Origin: Chionoecetes opilio
Taxonomy: Eukaryota; Arthropoda; Malacostraca; Decapoda; Majidae
Direction of reading: 5' to 3'
Length of the DNA stretch: 64,000 nt
NCBI GenBank assembly: GCA_016584305.1
Contig: JACEEZ010020941.1
Span: 181,648 to 245,647 of the forward strand
The notes beneath the pieces are model-generated. The model made no database searches. It had not been told where the DNA came from and saw nothing but the letters and a program-made list of their open reading frames with translations. Each line of letters begins with the position of its first letter. Position 1 is the stretch's first letter. A program made the position numbers and the translations under genes. Below, piece by piece: positions 1 through 24,169 of the stretch.

Positions 1-2146
1 GGGGAATGATGTCTGTAGTTTCACCTGAAGGTTTATTTCTTAGGGCTAAGAAGACTGCAAGCGGAGATCCCAAACAAAAGAAATTTTCGATCTGAAATGT
101 ATGTCAACTGCAATTCAGTATGTGTCTATATCTTGGTACAAAAATTGGTAATAATCATTATCCTAACAGCCCTTCCCTCACCACATGAGTAACTAAGGAC
201 ATTGCATTGACTTTACATTGAACATCCTACCTCTAATCAGCTCTATTGAGTATTGAGGTTCACATGCTTCTAAGGTACACAAGCTGGGCTGAAAGCTCTG
301 CTAACATTTTTCTTCCTAAATGAGATCATGGCATAGGATATCAAACTTATGCTCCTCACATCCCAGAGATTGGTATACAATTATGTACAAGAAATTAGAG
401 ATTGTGCAGAGTGAGTCGCATCATGAACCTTGAGGACATCATATATTTCACACCACAATGAAACTTGAATTTAAAGTCTAGACAACTTACTCTGTGTACT
501 CACAAATGTGATTCAATGTTATGACACAGAAATCAGATGTGTATCCTACCTTGTGTGAGAGGTGATATATATGCAGGGAAGAAAATACAAACAAAGACAA
601 CAACAACACAAATAAAGACTTGAGTGCTGCTTTCTTTAGTAACCTTTTCCTTTTTTTCTTGCCTGACGCGCATTTACCTCGAAGGTTGACCACAAACAAA
701 TTCTTCAATTCCACCATATCCCCCATCATATATAAAACATCCATTCTTCTCTGACTACTCTCACTCATACATCCACCTCATCCTTGACCTGCTTATCATA
801 TACTGAGTGTTTAAATGTCCTTAAATACAGCACCTTAATACAGCTACATTGCATTCACTTTCAACTGCATTTTATACATTCTTTTTCTTCTTCTTTCTGT
901 TTATCTCAGTTTTTCCCCATGATATTTTATGAGGTTAGACAGCCGATGATACGCTTCCCACTATCTCTATCCATTGTCTCAACCTCTTCAATGCCCAATG
1001 CTGCCAAATCCTCATGCCCAGATTCCAGATTCCAGATACATGCATTTCCAAACTCATTCACATGCCCCTAGAGTTCCCAATCATCCTCCACAAGACAGGC
1101 ACAGGCATTCTCCAGTAACATTTCTCTTAAACGAGCAGACGTTTCCCTAACAAGTAGGAGTGGCACTCAAGAAAACCATAATGTATTGCTCCAACAACTA
1201 AAAATGCTTGAAAATAAAGTCTTATCTAACTTACAATTTTACACATACTTTCCCCATGCTATATTTCAACCTGTAACTGCATATTGGGACAAAAAATTAC
1301 ATGGTTTCTTTTTAATTTTTAAATTTTGGCACTGTTTTCATTGCACCTTCTAACATCACTCTTACCTTGAAATTTAATGAAGGTTGAGAGTGGCTAAATT
1401 TGTGTTTACTGAGAATTACTTGCAGTTCTTCTCTAATGCTTGTGGAATGTCCCCTCTTGTACTTCTTATCATCTTCTATGGTCTTTATCTGTGGGCAGAA
1501 AATAAGTTTTTTTTAGTGTACAGAGCCTTGATGAATAAGCAGAGGATAAGCTTTATCAGTCTACAGAATTGAAGTACATAATCTGTAAGCAGTTCAAAAG
1601 CTTTAAGAGTTTACAGAGCTGAGGTACATGATTAATTCTGATTATGATAGATATTCTTTATGATCCCTAGATTTTGTCTAATACAAAAGGCATTTTCCTT
1701 AACATGTAAGGTGGCACTTAACCGAAAGTAGATTATTCATGAACAGTGAAGACTTTTACCTACCTAAATTTTTTGTTTATACATTAAGCCTTCTCTCAAC
1801 ATACAGGGTGGCATTAATAAAGAGCAATTAGCTTATGAAAATATCAAATGTAATATGCAATTTGCAGATTCTTGACAAACAAAACAATATCACGATTGGA
1901 CTTAAATCCTACAAAAAAAAATTTAATCTACCTTTCCACAGCAATATTTTTTCACACACTTGGCTTTCACTTTCATTCATCATCTGGCTACATTGTGTTA
2001 TATATATTTATTTTTTGCATTCGTTCCCCTCGGTTTAAACCTCATTGGTTTTGTAAGATTGACTATACTAACAATATTTGTAATTAATTCAGGTTCATGT
2101 TTTTTAAGTTCAATTCTACACTCTAAACCTTGCAGAGTTTGCTCAC
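1..2146. other. Gene-free left end, probably DDHD1 intron
   Basis: This AT-rich stretch contains no exon I can support on either strand. It lies 3' of the last visible exon of the minus-strand DDHD1-like gene, whose reading frame ends at a strong splice donor. It is therefore most simply part of the next intron. Short open frames here have no recognisable motif and no convincing splice sites. A short DDHD exon could be missed by eye. Confidence 0.5.
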
Positions 2147-13274
<11,128 letters not shown>

Positions 13275-13304
13275 GGTAGAACATTCATGTCAACCAACCC
13301 ATTT

Positions 13305-13465
13305 AGGGCGGCTCAGTGGTAGCGACTTGGTGCCCCATGCAGCGACCCTGCGTTCCAGCCCCACCCACTGCTTGAGTTCATCCTGGCGTGGTGGCAATTT
13401 GTATCGACAATACCCTCGCTGTTGGTACGTATAAATTGTCTAGATAGGATACAAGTACCTTATCT
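13305..13465 (+). mobile_element. tRNA-derived SINE (probable)
   Basis: The head GGCGGCTCAGTGGTAGCGAC fits an RNA polymerase III A box, and GCGTTCCAGCCCCACCC fits a B box about 40 bp later. A non-tRNA body follows, ending near AGATAGGATACAAGTACC. The cloverleaf is not complete, so this is a SINE rather than a tRNA gene. It lies just upstream of the DDHD1 start codon. Confidence 0.55.
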
Positions 13466-14339
13466 TATCTTGTCATCCCCGCCCCCCATCAAGTCTCACA
13501 AGGGTAACACAGTACACGGGGGACCTTCACCCCCGGGGGTCTCGCGGTGCCAATACGGGCTCATCTTCGTTACGTTAAGTACTTCATAAGTCTTTTCGAA
13601 CCACAAAAATGCACCGCACTGCAAAATAAAACTGGGCTTAGCAAGCCAATACACTGTCAACACGAAAGTGAAGGAGCCCGGCTGGATTGTCTCAGACACT
13701 CAGTGTTGCCAGACAAAATTTAAGACAATCCTACAAACTCTGGCGAAGAATCTGAAGAAATCTGCTGAAAACAGTTCTGTTGAAATATATAGAATCTACT
13801 ATAAGAACATAAGAAAATAAGGAAGCTACAAGAGGCCGTCAGACCTACACGTGGTAGTCTAATTAATGTAAAATATAAACCCGAGAAATATTTTTAAATG
13901 ATTTATGTCGACAGTACGATATAATATATGAACATTCAAAAAAAGATATTTCCAAAGATAATCTGCATCGCATTTCCAGCCTGACACATTGTGTGCGACA
14001 AACAGCCTAACATGCATGCATCTATCATCAGACATAGCCTCAATTTACTTACATTTCATAGGTTTAGCTACAACTCGATCATAGGTTTGGTTAGATAATA
14101 ATTGTAGCCATAAAAATATCGCTATGTCCCTCTAATAACACTGCATGATCAACATGTATATATAGGCTACCGTAGCTCTGCATATATAAACACATTGGAT
14201 TAAATGCATCGGCAATTTAGTAGCAATTCAGAAAAGGCTTTTTTTTCGCAGTGCACCATGCATAACTGCATTGGACAGAGAAGAGCGTGTCATTGAAGGG
14301 GAAAACGATTCGAAGTTCCCCCTCTTCCCTTCCCGTTTC
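13466..14339. other. Intergenic, mostly unassigned
   Basis: I see no gene here. The only recognisable element is the non-LTR tail fragment at 13803-13862. The rest is AT-rich unique-looking sequence. Confidence 0.5.
13803..13862 (-). mobile_element. Non-LTR retrotransposon 3'-tail fragment
   Basis: Reads AAGAACATAAGAAAATAAGG, then CAAGAGGCCGTCAGACC and CACGTGGTAGT. It is nearly identical to the tail of the element at 54187-55715 and in the same orientation. It is only about 60 bp long. Confidence 0.8.
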
Positions 14340-14933
14340 CCGACAAAGATCTTAACTTACCCCTCTCTCCTGGCTGTACAAGAGACTCCCTTTTGTCTCA
14401 ACAATCCCTATTCCTATCCCTGTCCCCTCGCCCCCCTTGTCCCTACTGACTGTACTTCACCTTCTACACTTGCTCCCCCACCTGTTATCGCTGATCCTGC
14501 TAACCCCTCTACTGACGCTACCATTCCAACTATCATCACCCGCTAACCTCTACACTCTGTCTGTTCTTCATTGGAACATTAACGACTTCCGATCCCACAG
14601 ACAAGACCTTTGTCTCCTTTCTTGTTATAAGCCTCAAGATATCTGCCTCGCAGTAACTTTCCTTACTCACCCCCCCTGTCCCAATTACGAATTTATGATC
14701 TCCTTCCCCCAACACATACACATCCTTCCTCTGATCTAACCCTACTACTATAACGTTCCGTTCCTTTCCCCTTCCCTCACCGTTTCACTCTTTCTCTATA
14801 ACCCCTTTCCTTCATTATGCTTTGCCATAGTGCCATATGACCTCCGATGTCTGGCACATTTTCCCTTTTTTTAGCATTAAATCAATCAATCAATTCCCGA
14901 CAAAGAATCCGCTGCCACAATAAATAGTACGAC
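14340..14933 (+). mobile_element. Internally deleted non-LTR retrotransposon, plus-strand copy
   Basis: The sequence encodes the proline-rich end of ORF1 (DCTSPSTLAPPPVIADPAN), a stop, and then LHWNINDFRSHRQD, the start of an apurinic endonuclease-like ORF2. After about 100 codons of degenerate frame it passes directly into a 3' untranslated tail ending AGCATTAAATCAATCAATCA. ORF2's endonuclease body and reverse transcriptase are missing. The inverted partner spans 14945-18060. Confidence 0.7.
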
Positions 14934-15005
14934 TGTACGACGGTTTGATATGATTCAATTGATTTAATGCAAAAAAGGAGGGGAAAATGTGCCAGACATC
15001 AGAGG

Positions 15006-15006
<1 letters not shown>

Positions 15007-15096
<90 letters not shown>
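15007..15096. repeat. (TA)n microsatellite
   Basis: About 90 bp of TA expanded within the tail of the minus-strand non-LTR copy. The plus copy has only ATATGAC at the equivalent place. Confidence 0.95.
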
Positions 15097-15099
<3 letters not shown>

Positions 15100-15210
15100 C
15101 TATTGCAAAGCATAATGAAGGGGAGGGGTTACAGAGAAAGAGGCAAACGGTGAGGGAAGGGGAAAGGAATGGAACGTTATAGCAGTAGGGTTACATCAGA
15201 GGAACTTCAG

Positions 15211-15597
<387 letters not shown>

Positions 15598-15709
15598 AGA
15601 GGAAGGATGTGTATTTGTTGGGGGAAGGAGATCATAAATTGGGAAATGGGCCAGGGGGGTGAGTAAGGAAAGTTTCTGCGAGGCAGATAACTTGAGGCTT
15701 ATAGCAAGA

Positions 15710-16185
15710 AACAAGTGGTTGTGGGCCCTTCGGACCCATGTATTGATTTTTGTAGTAGTAGTATATATTAGACAACATGTGATTGCAAACTCCAATCGTG
15801 TTGTTGCTGTCGTTGGTCACTGGTCAAAGTGCCTCGGGGTAGACCACGTTCCGTGTGATTCCAAACCTTTGTGTTCCGTGTGATTCCAACGCACACACAC
15901 TCACACACCCACACAAACGTCCATGAGTCTACTGAGTTTGTGGAATGCAGCAAAACGTTAACGCAGAGTTTTTCCTGTAATCTAATACTCCTAAAGTGTT
16001 TTTAGCCCAAAACCTCCTTTCAAAATTATTCAATCGACATGGGACCAAGCCGCTTACCACCTACGATTTATTTCCGATTTTTTGAGCCTACTCTCATCAA
16101 AATTGAATTTACAGTTTCGGCTACCCAAAACAGACAGACACACACACAGACAGACACACGGCTACCCCTATAGTATATTAGATAA
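15710..16185 (-). mobile_element. Helitron-like insertion in the non-LTR element (tentative)
   Basis: On the minus strand it begins TCTAATATACTATAGGGG, preceded by A and followed by GTGTCTGTCTGTG-type repeats. It ends with a GGGTCC-GAA-GGGCCC hairpin and CACTTG, followed by T. A 5' TC, a 3' hairpin and an A|T target are Helitron features, but CTTG departs from the usual CTRR end. The non-LTR sequence resumes on either side exactly where the uninterrupted plus copy reads CTCCTTTCTTG. Confidence 0.45.
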
Positions 16186-16239
16186 GGAGACAAAGGTCTT
16201 GTCTGTGGGATCGGAATTCGTGAATGTTCCAATGAAGAA

Positions 16240-18057
16240 CAGACAGAGTGTAGAGGTTAGCGGGTGATGATTGTCGGAATGGTAGCGGTCGGAGTAGAGG
16301 GGTTAGCAGGATCAGCGATATCAGGTGGGGGATCAAGTGTAGTAGGTGAAGTACAGTCAGTAGGGTCAGGGGGGCGAGGGGACAGGGATGGGGATGGTTG
16401 AGACAAAAGGAAGTCTTTTGTACAGCCAGGAGGAAGGGGTAAGTTAAAAAGAGACTTAACAGCGGGACGGTTAGAGGTAGTAGAAGAAGAGGGAGAGGAC
16501 ATAGGGGGATCAGAGGGAAGGAGGGAAGGGTGCAGTGGGGAGAATGATGGAGAAGGTGGGGAAGAGGAAGGGCAGGGGGGAAGTTGGGAGTCAGAAGGAG
16601 GAAGAGGGGTAGGCGGAAGGTGGGAGGGAATATAGGATGTATCTCAGCTGAGACTGTGAGGGTTGAGACAAAAGGTGGGGATGATGAGGCGGTTGGTGAA
16701 GAGGGCAGAGGGGTCATGTCTTGAGACTGAGCGAGGTACTACTCCTCGATCATAGCCATGGTCTCAACAGGAGAGTCAGGAGGGGAGACCTGGGAGGCAC
16801 AGGGTTTCTTAGTAGGAGGAGACGTAGAAAGTGGTGTGTGAGGAACTGAGAAGGGAGAGATAGTGGAAGGTTTCGGGGGGGAGGAAGGGGGAGGACGTTT
16901 AGCTCGTCTGGCAAGAGTAGGCTGAGGGGAGCGTTGAGGAAGGGGTGTGGGAATCGAGGAAGGGGTAGAGGTCGGAGTATATATCTGGACTGAGGACGGC
17001 AAAGGGGTTATTTATGGAGAGAAAGGGAAAAGCAAATGAAGGACGAGGAGTGGGAGGAGGAGGAACAGGGAAAGAGAGGGTAGGAGAGGTTGTAGTAGGG
17101 GGATCCGGAATAGTGGGATTGGAAATAAGCCGGGAGACGGGAGTAGGCGAAAAGCCTAGGCGGCGAGCTTCCTGGCGGGCTTCCCATAAAGTGAAGCCCT
17201 TCTTAAATTTGATGGATGCCACTTCCTATTCGAAGTAGTAGACAGGGCAACCCCTGTAGAAGACGTTGTGGGAACCACCACAGTTCGCACAAGTGGGAGA
17301 CGTTGCAGGACACGTGGAACGAGCATGGCCAGGTTGAGCACAAAATGGGCAGCGGGCAGAGGATCGGCAGTGCTTGGCAGGATGGGCAAACGCCAGCAGG
17401 ACTGGCACCGGCGTGGGGTAGGGCGGTAAGGTTTAACAGAGTAGTGGACCCCGGCTACATAAATGCTATCAGGGATCCGAGATCTTGACTTTTGAAAGTG
17501 ACTTTGGCAATGTTGGTAGGGGACTTACGGCGGCCCCGGGGTGGGATGGTGTAGCAGTAAACTGCAACGGCATCATAATCCTCTGCCAAAAGGTCGAGGA
17601 GGACATCCGCGCACTCAGACCATTCGGTGTCATCGACTGGGCAAGAACGCGGGGGGGTGGAAACTGTTCCAGTGCAGGTGTTAAGAGCAATGTCGGGCGT
17701 GATGTCGAATGGGTTGCCATCGAGGTCTTTAAGGTTGAGCAGTGCATGAGCTTGGGCCTCGGTGTCAACAGTCACCAGGAGGGACCGGTCGGGGCGGGTA
17801 CGGAATGCAACCTTGCCAACTTGCCGTTGGAGGCATGCCGTGAAGCGTAGGGCGTTGGCAGAGTAAGGGGCGGTGCTAGGGACGATGAAGAAACGGTCCC
17901 ACTTTGCAGGACCAAAAAGAGTGTCGAAGGAGGGGCGAGGGTGAGAAGTAGATGTGCGTGGGCGTGTGGAAGAGGCGACCGTGCGGACTGTAGTTCTCCC
18001 GGAGGGAGAAGGGTTATAGGGTGCAAGAGTAGCGATACAGGATGAGGAAGAGGACAA
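16240..18057 (-). pseudogene. Non-LTR ORF1 (gag-like, CCHC zinc-knuckle) pseudogene
   Basis: Residues 1-200 (18057-17455) include an RNA-binding-like segment (KWDRFFIVPSTAPYSANALR). After a one-base shift comes a knuckle series: CQSC with FAHPAKHC, CPFCAQPGHARSTC (CX2CX4HX4C) and CANCGGSHNVFYRGC. An in-frame TAG at 17226-17228 separates YYFE from EVASIKFKKGFTLWEARQEA. A long Pro/Ser-rich tail follows with a further stop and shift. Three knuckles followed by an E-ARxEAR helix are typical of ORF1 in Jockey/I-clade non-LTR elements, where ORF1 coats the element RNA. The lesions make it non-functional. Confidence 0.72.
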
Positions 18058-18060
18058 AAA

Positions 18061-20164
18061 AGGTTGGGGAGGAGGAAGGGGAGAGGAAGGATCTGTGTAA
18101 TGCCAGTATTACGTATAAGGTATCCCGAGATGTGTAATGTCTCAAGAACAATTTATTTCTTTATTCTAGGCTAAGTGAGCATAGGTACAGTTGTCTAGGT
18201 GGTGAATTTTATTCCTTATAACAGTTCTTTCATGTTCTTTCTTTCTTTCTCCCCCCCCTCTTTCTTTCTCCTTCCCTCGTTCGTTCCCCCCCCCCCCGGT
18301 AAAACCAACAAGAACCAGTTATCTCTGCGGATATTTAAATTCTCGGAAGGTGTTTTCTCATGGAACACATTGCCCCGAAGCCCAATAACAACGTTAATCT
18401 ATTGGTCAGCCCCATTCAATTCTTAGGATATTTGAGAGTTCAGAGTACAGACCTTCCGTAAGCAATGGACCTCAAGAGTTTTCCGCGATAACGCTAAAAT
18501 TATGAACGCCTTTTTCTTTCCTTAGAACATTCTCGAACAATCTTACCGTGAGAGAATGATACGAATATGCAATTGGGTTTTGAGTTAATAACGAGAGTTA
18601 AATCGTTCTCTCCAGTCAAATTTTTCTCATCAATTGAAAGACTTTATTACACTGTTATTCATAAATTATTCCTTTTGCTCCCATATTCCACCCCGGGTGT
18701 TGATCGTTCAATATCAATGGTATTAAGTCAGTGAGATAACGTACGATCGCCGATTCCCCTCCCGCGCGGGCCTCTCCACACTACCACCCCAAGCCATGTG
18801 AGTCACTTCTCATCTCCCATCCACTCAGGTAAGACGTAGTATTTATTCTCTCCCTCCCCACCCTTTCCGTTTATACATTTGTGGTAATTTCAAATACTAG
18901 AACAGTTACTTATTACTGAGTAGCTCCGCATATCAATTATTGCCGTGTTAATTGAGACTCGACTTCTCATCTCCCATCCACTCAGGCAAACCACTCTGCA
19001 ATTCAACTTGAAGCGACGGCCACATGGTTTAACGCAGACATACGATATTCTTACACTCCCTCCTTATTTCCTAATTAGTCATGCTGTTATGATTATTTTT
19101 GGTGTTAGTTTAAGTGGAAAGAATAGGAAAAACGCCACATTAGGGTGAGTAATACCTCATAGTGTATGTGAAGAAACAGTGGTGTGTCCCTCAGTGAATT
19201 CCACGTGAAAATCAGAACTATTTCTTGAAACGGCGTTGTGTTCATCCACGACCACTCGTCTTGTGAAAGGACATTAAAACACGTGTAGTGATTGGAGGTG
19301 GTAGAATCTTACTCGAGTGTGCGTGTAGTTCCGAGTATCAAATCATTCTCTCCAAATGTGTTAGTTTTTAGATCCAGTTACCTTCATATAATACTTCCTC
19401 CTAGTATTTTTTTTCAATGTTCCATTAGTCTATAGTGATATTTTCCATAGAGACGTGTGCTTACCATTAATAAATCTGAATTCATATGACTGATTCTATG
19501 TAGTTTAATCAACCCAGGTGACATACAAGGTGTGTTGAGGAAATACTTACTCACAGTCCTCTGAAATTAATTCCGTGTTAACTCGGTAAAATATTCATAT
19601 GAAAAATATCAAATCCACTTTACTCTCTTGTAAATAAACATTAACATTCTGTTCAAGAGTTAGACTTTAAGGCTAAATCTTGAACTGGTGGCAGCTTACT
19701 TATAATATAATTATCCATCCCTTGTTGTCGTAACACGGCTGGATTTCAGTTGGAGGAGTAAAAAGTAATAATTATACCCAGACGGCGTTTCACGGCAACA
19801 CATCTGGAGGAGTAGAGCAGGGAGGCAAGGATGGAGAAGGTATGGAAGAGGTAGTGGGTTTGTGGGCTGGAATGTCGCCTGGTGCTGAGGATGGATTCTT
19901 GATCTGGCTAGGGGGCTCAGGAGCACTAAGTGACCCTGAGGGTCGAGTTTGGGGTCTATCAGTATTCCGGGCCGTAGTCAAAAGAGGAGCAGGAGTCGGT
20001 AAACCAGGGGGATCACCAGAGTCATTTGGTAGAGGGGCCGGTCCTGAAGCCCCTATAAAAGTTATATTATCATCATTGGCCATGGTGAGCCTGGAGTAAA
20101 GTGGGAGAAATAACCGGTCATTCCCTCAAGACCCCCATGAAGGGAAAGAGCAAAGGTACATAGT
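18061..20164. other. Unassigned stretch, possibly LTR-like
   Basis: I see no host gene. The segment TTCTCATCTCCCATCCACTC occurs twice (about 18806 and 18963). TGGTGGCAGC at 19687-19696 resembles sequence often found just inside LTR elements, but I could not pair two LTRs. A minus-strand Pro/Ser-rich frame at 20083-19790 (beginning MANDDNITFIGASG) resembles a gag-type leader, but this is not diagnostic. A C-run lies near 18288. Confidence 0.35.
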
Positions 20165-20411
20165 TAGGGAATTTTAGCAAATTGTATTGACCATCTGTGA
20201 AAAAATTGCTTACCAAAAAATGTCTTCACTAACGTATTCATCTAGGTGTCTACTAACACCTATCAATTAGTGCAATCCCAAATCCTTGTGGAAAATTCTG
20301 GGGAGCCAATCATAGTTCGGGTGCTCAGAGGGCCTGCGCGAAAAAATCGGAAAATTAACTTTTGCCAATATTGACTTGTGGGATGTCTAACTAGGGGTTT
20401 TTTGGGGTGCC
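20165..20411 (+). repeat. E1 left terminal inverted repeat
   Basis: It pairs with 33238-33484. Both arms contain ATTGACCATCTGTGAAAAAA, GGTGTCTACTAACACCTATC and GCCAATCATAGTTCGGGTGC in the same order. Only a few single-base differences are visible, and similarity decays after GGGGTGC. Confidence 0.88.
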
Positions 20412-20694
20412 AAATTGATTTGGCCCATTATTTTTGGGGAAAAATTAATCCCTGGTCGTAAAATATTGTTATGATACATTTTTAGATATCTCACACTGTG
20501 TTTTGGGGTAATTTGGCTCAATTGATTCAGATTGTTCAAATTGTGCTGAAACCAGCATAAAACATATTTTAACCCTCCCCGGGACGATGTCCAATACATG
20601 AGACAGTGTATTGCGGGGGAGAAAGGGGGGTGAAAAGGGGGGGGAAAGGGGAGGAGCAATAGGCAAGACAAAGAACATCAAGCTTCACCAAAGA

Positions 20695-23486
20695 ATGCAA
20701 ATGCAAATAAATGCAAGGAGAAGTCCCTCATTGAGTTTCTTCCAATCATCGACGGGTAGTCCTAACGAGTACAGCACTATCTACACCACGCTAATGGAAT
20801 GCCTACGGCGCTGTCCGTCTCCTGCCATCATCACATTCGACCTGCCTATATGGTTGAAAGCAACGCAGATAGTCCTCCAGTATCAATTGCCCATCATCAC
20901 AAGACTAGGTGGGTTTCACCTCCTGAAAAGCTTCCTAGGGTCCATCGGGATGGTCATGGCAGACTCTGGGCTGCAAGAGTTGATACAGCAGGTTTATCCA
21001 GGCAGCACCACAGCGGAACACATTCTCTCAGGCGGGGCTTATGCCAAGGCCATTCGGTTTAACCTTCTTGCATCTGCAGAAATTGCCACGTTCGTGCTGA
21101 GAGGTGTCTTCAGTGAGCAGGAGTACGTTGAGATGGAGGTCTTCATCAGGACTTCAACAGATGAGACAATAGGTAATGAAAATTCCTCTAATCTGTGAAT
21201 CTTTTCATCTTCTTAGACTGTGAAAATTGCAGTGCTGAATGTTAAGTTTCCCTTATCATGTCAATTTAATTTTCATACATTTCATCTCCGACAGGTACAA
21301 CATATGCACCAAGGATTGTCACTGTCTTCGAGGAGAGGATGGCAGAGAGGTTGAAGACCTTAGCTGAAGGAGGAAGGACACCAGCACTCTGGGTCTGGTA
21401 CTATGGCAGAATCGACCTCATCAGAGTATTCATCAGAAGTGAGCGTGTCCCAGACCACCCAGGTCATCTCAACTGCATCATTGGAATGCTCAATACCTTC
21501 GCAGCAGCGGGCCACCATCAGTACGCAAAGGGAGCAAGGCTGTATGTACAGCTGATGCATCAGCGACAGGAGAGTCCCATGTTCCAGGAAACTCTATCCA
21601 AGTTCACGTTGTACGGCAACCATGTAGTCAGGTTCTCAGACCATGAACGGTCAGGCACGTGGACCGACATCACGATAGAAACCACACTCATGCGTGAGGC
21701 AAAATCCTCCGGTGGTCTAAACAGAGGCCGCTTTCGGAAGGAGTCTTCTCATAAGTCTTGAGTTCAGACTCTGAACCATTTCTCGTTCGTTCACCAAGAG
21801 CTAGAAAGAAGCATGGTCAAATGTGGGGTACCTGTCCACACCGACGTTAAAAGAGCCCAAATGAAGAGAGATAACGATGCTGTCAACACCATAGTTGGGT
21901 GGTTGGAGGAAGTCAATCCTTTCGATGCCACACGGGACAAGAAGAGTCTCGTGTCCTTCTCAACTGGGTTCAGCAGCACTCCCAAAGACAAAGTCAACGC
22001 TGATCAAGCAGAAGAAGTTGGCAGAGCCATACATGCTAAGATGGATGGGAAAACTGTTGTGGATGCAATGGAAACCAAACACAAGGTCAAATCATGACTT
22101 GCAACCCTCAGATCTGGACCCACAGTCAATGGCCAGAAGCTGGTCATTGACTCACTGCAGCTATTCAACCGCCTTATTGTCGTCAGTGAGCGTGAAGTCA
22201 AGACCAAAGAAGCTCTGCGCTTTGAGTTGACGCCAACACCGATGTCTCTGTTTGACAAAAATCAAAAGTTACGAAAGCCAGACAAGGCTGCCCTAGCAAG
22301 GTCCCTGAAGGCATATGTGTTGTGGCACCTGTCGAACAACCCCCCTGCCCAAGCCTTGTGGTTGATGGTGGGTGGCTCCTGCACAATGTCAAGTGGGAGG
22401 CAAATATTACTTGGAAGGATGTTGCCGAGAGCTACCTCCGGTTTGTCAAATCCATGGGGAGCCGTCGCCTCCGGATAACGGTGGTCTTTGACGGATATGG
22501 CAGCTCCACCAAGGACCATGACCACTTGAGACGAACAAAGAATGCATGCTGCGACATTCAGATTCGTCTCGATCTCAAAATCATCATAACAAGAGAAAAG
22601 TTCCTCGATAACACGAACAACAAAGCCCAGCTCGTTGTACTCCTTGCTGAGCCATTTAGTAGGAATGGAATCAGTGTAAAGCAATGCTCCGATGATGCCG
22701 ACACCTTCATCGTCCGCGCAGCTCTAGATGAGGCAAGAGAGTACCCTGTCGAGGTGAGGGCTGATGACACAGACGTCCTGGTTATGCCGATTCATCATGT
22801 TGCAGACCATCCGATCTTCCTCACGACAGCCAAAGAAACATCTTACGAAGTCGGAAAGATCAGGGAGGCACTCCCAGGAAGATACCGGAGGTATCTCATC
22901 TGCTTGTACAGCTTCTTTGGCTGCGATACAGTGTCTGCAATTTTTGGGTTTAGCAAACCAACTTTGCTAAGCAAGCTCTGCAAGACTGAAAAAGCAGAGA
23001 GGGCAATGGACGTGTTTATGGACATCCGAGCTGAGAAAGATGATATCATTAAAGCAGGCTGTGATCTTTTCAAGGTCATGTTCCATGGGAAATCCTCCAA
23101 AGACTTGGAAGACTTGAGATTCGACATCTTCAACAAGCGAGCTGCTACTGGGAGCATACAACCTGAGAAACTCCCCCCGACAACAGGAGCTGCAGCACAG
23201 CACTCTCTCCGAGCTTACCTCCAGACTAGGGACTGGCTGATGCTGCAAAGTCCATCGTTGGATGCCCGGGACTGGATGGCAACTCACTGAACAAGGATAT
23301 GCACTAGTCCCTTCAAAAGACCCCATTGCACCAGACTACCTCCTGAAATTTGCCAGCTGCAACTGTGCGGGGGACTGCAACTCACTCAGGTGCTGCTGTA
23401 AAAAGCAAGGAGTCAAGTGTATTTCTGCTTGCGGCATCTGTCATGGTAACTTTTGCCTGAACATAAACCAGCTGGATGACAAGTAG
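20695..23486 (+). pseudogene. PIN-like nuclease + CXC protein, copy B1 (decayed, N-truncated)
   Basis: Exon one (20695-21172) reads FFQSSTGSPNEYSTIYTTLM and RLGGFHLLKSFLGSIGMV. A 122-nt GT-AG intron (21173-21294) follows, then a long frame containing PTVNGQKLVIDSLQLFNRL, VVDGGWLLHNVKW, VVFDGYGSSTKD, DDADTFIVRAAL, VRADDTDVLVM and SFFGCDTVSAIFG. The acidic D-D-DTDVLV-GCDT pattern suggests a PIN/FEN-type metal-dependent nuclease fold. The C-terminus CNCAGDC...RCCCKKQGVKC...CGICHGNFC is a cysteine-rich CXC (tesmin/TSO1-like) domain, probably DNA-binding. Lesions are in-frame TGA at 21759 and 22095, and one-base shifts near 22325 and 23265. The start is uncertain: related proteins are longer at the N-terminus. 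Confidence 0.75.
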
Positions 23487-23488
23487 TA

Positions 23489-24103
23489 GGGTCACTTAGG
23501 GCGATTCGCTTCACATTAGGTGAAGGAAGTATTTTGAGGGTCTTATCCTAAGCATTTTGTGCCGCTGAATCCGAAAATCGTAGTTGGGTCACTCGTTAGC
23601 GGTAAGTTTTCGCGCAATTTGCAATTTGGCAATTTGGCAATAAAATTGGCAATTACAAATTGCAGAATGAGAACCAGACGTCGTAGAGACCTCGTTTTGG
23701 ACTCAAATTGAAGCTTATTAAGAGTGCATAAAATGTTATTTAGTACTCCGTGGTTGTATCTGTTCGCATTACTGAACTATAATGGAAATTAGAGATAAGT
23801 GGAAAAAAATGGAAAAAAATATAAAAGGAATAATTTTGGCCTTAATTTCACATCAAAAGTCATGAAATGTTTCTGGCTGTATCTGTTCTCATAAAGGCAC
23901 TACCGTCTGATTAATAGAAAATGGTAACTTTTCTCTGACTGTCCCCTCATGGTCGTATTTTATGACATACGGTAATGAAATTTCGCAAATAAATGTAAAA
24001 TTTCATTGGCTATAATTTTAGAAATTAGCTATAAACCCGTAAATAAAATAAATTCATTTATTATATCGCACTTTTTCCTTCCCAGGTCTCGCAATGAAAT
24101 CGT
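23489..24103 (+). mobile_element. Orphan 5' end of element E2 (first copy)
   Basis: It begins GGGTCACTTAGGGCG immediately after the B1 stop codon and matches 26962-27576 apart from a few one-base indels. It ends just inside the start codon region of the E2 gene (GCAATGAAATCGT), where a G-rich junction leads into the second copy of the B gene. It is the left part of E2 carried along in the tandem duplication. Confidence 0.85.
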
Positions 24104-24169
24104 TTCCCTTTTTCAGGGGAAGGGAAGGGGAGCAATAGCAAGACAAAGAACATCAAGCTTCACCAAAGA

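Noticed and set aside
487..768. Minus-strand 93-codon frame near the left edge as a further DDHD1 exon
   Set aside because: It lacks DDHD-domain residues, and its basic and hydrophobic stretches and splice context do not fit the family.
13305..13380. A tRNA gene
   Set aside because: A-box and B-box-like motifs are present, but the arms do not form a full cloverleaf and a SINE-like body follows.
21759..22097. UGA as selenocysteine in the PIN/CXC protein
   Set aside because: No SECIS-like element was recognised, the same gene also has frameshifts, and the related gene has a TAG instead.
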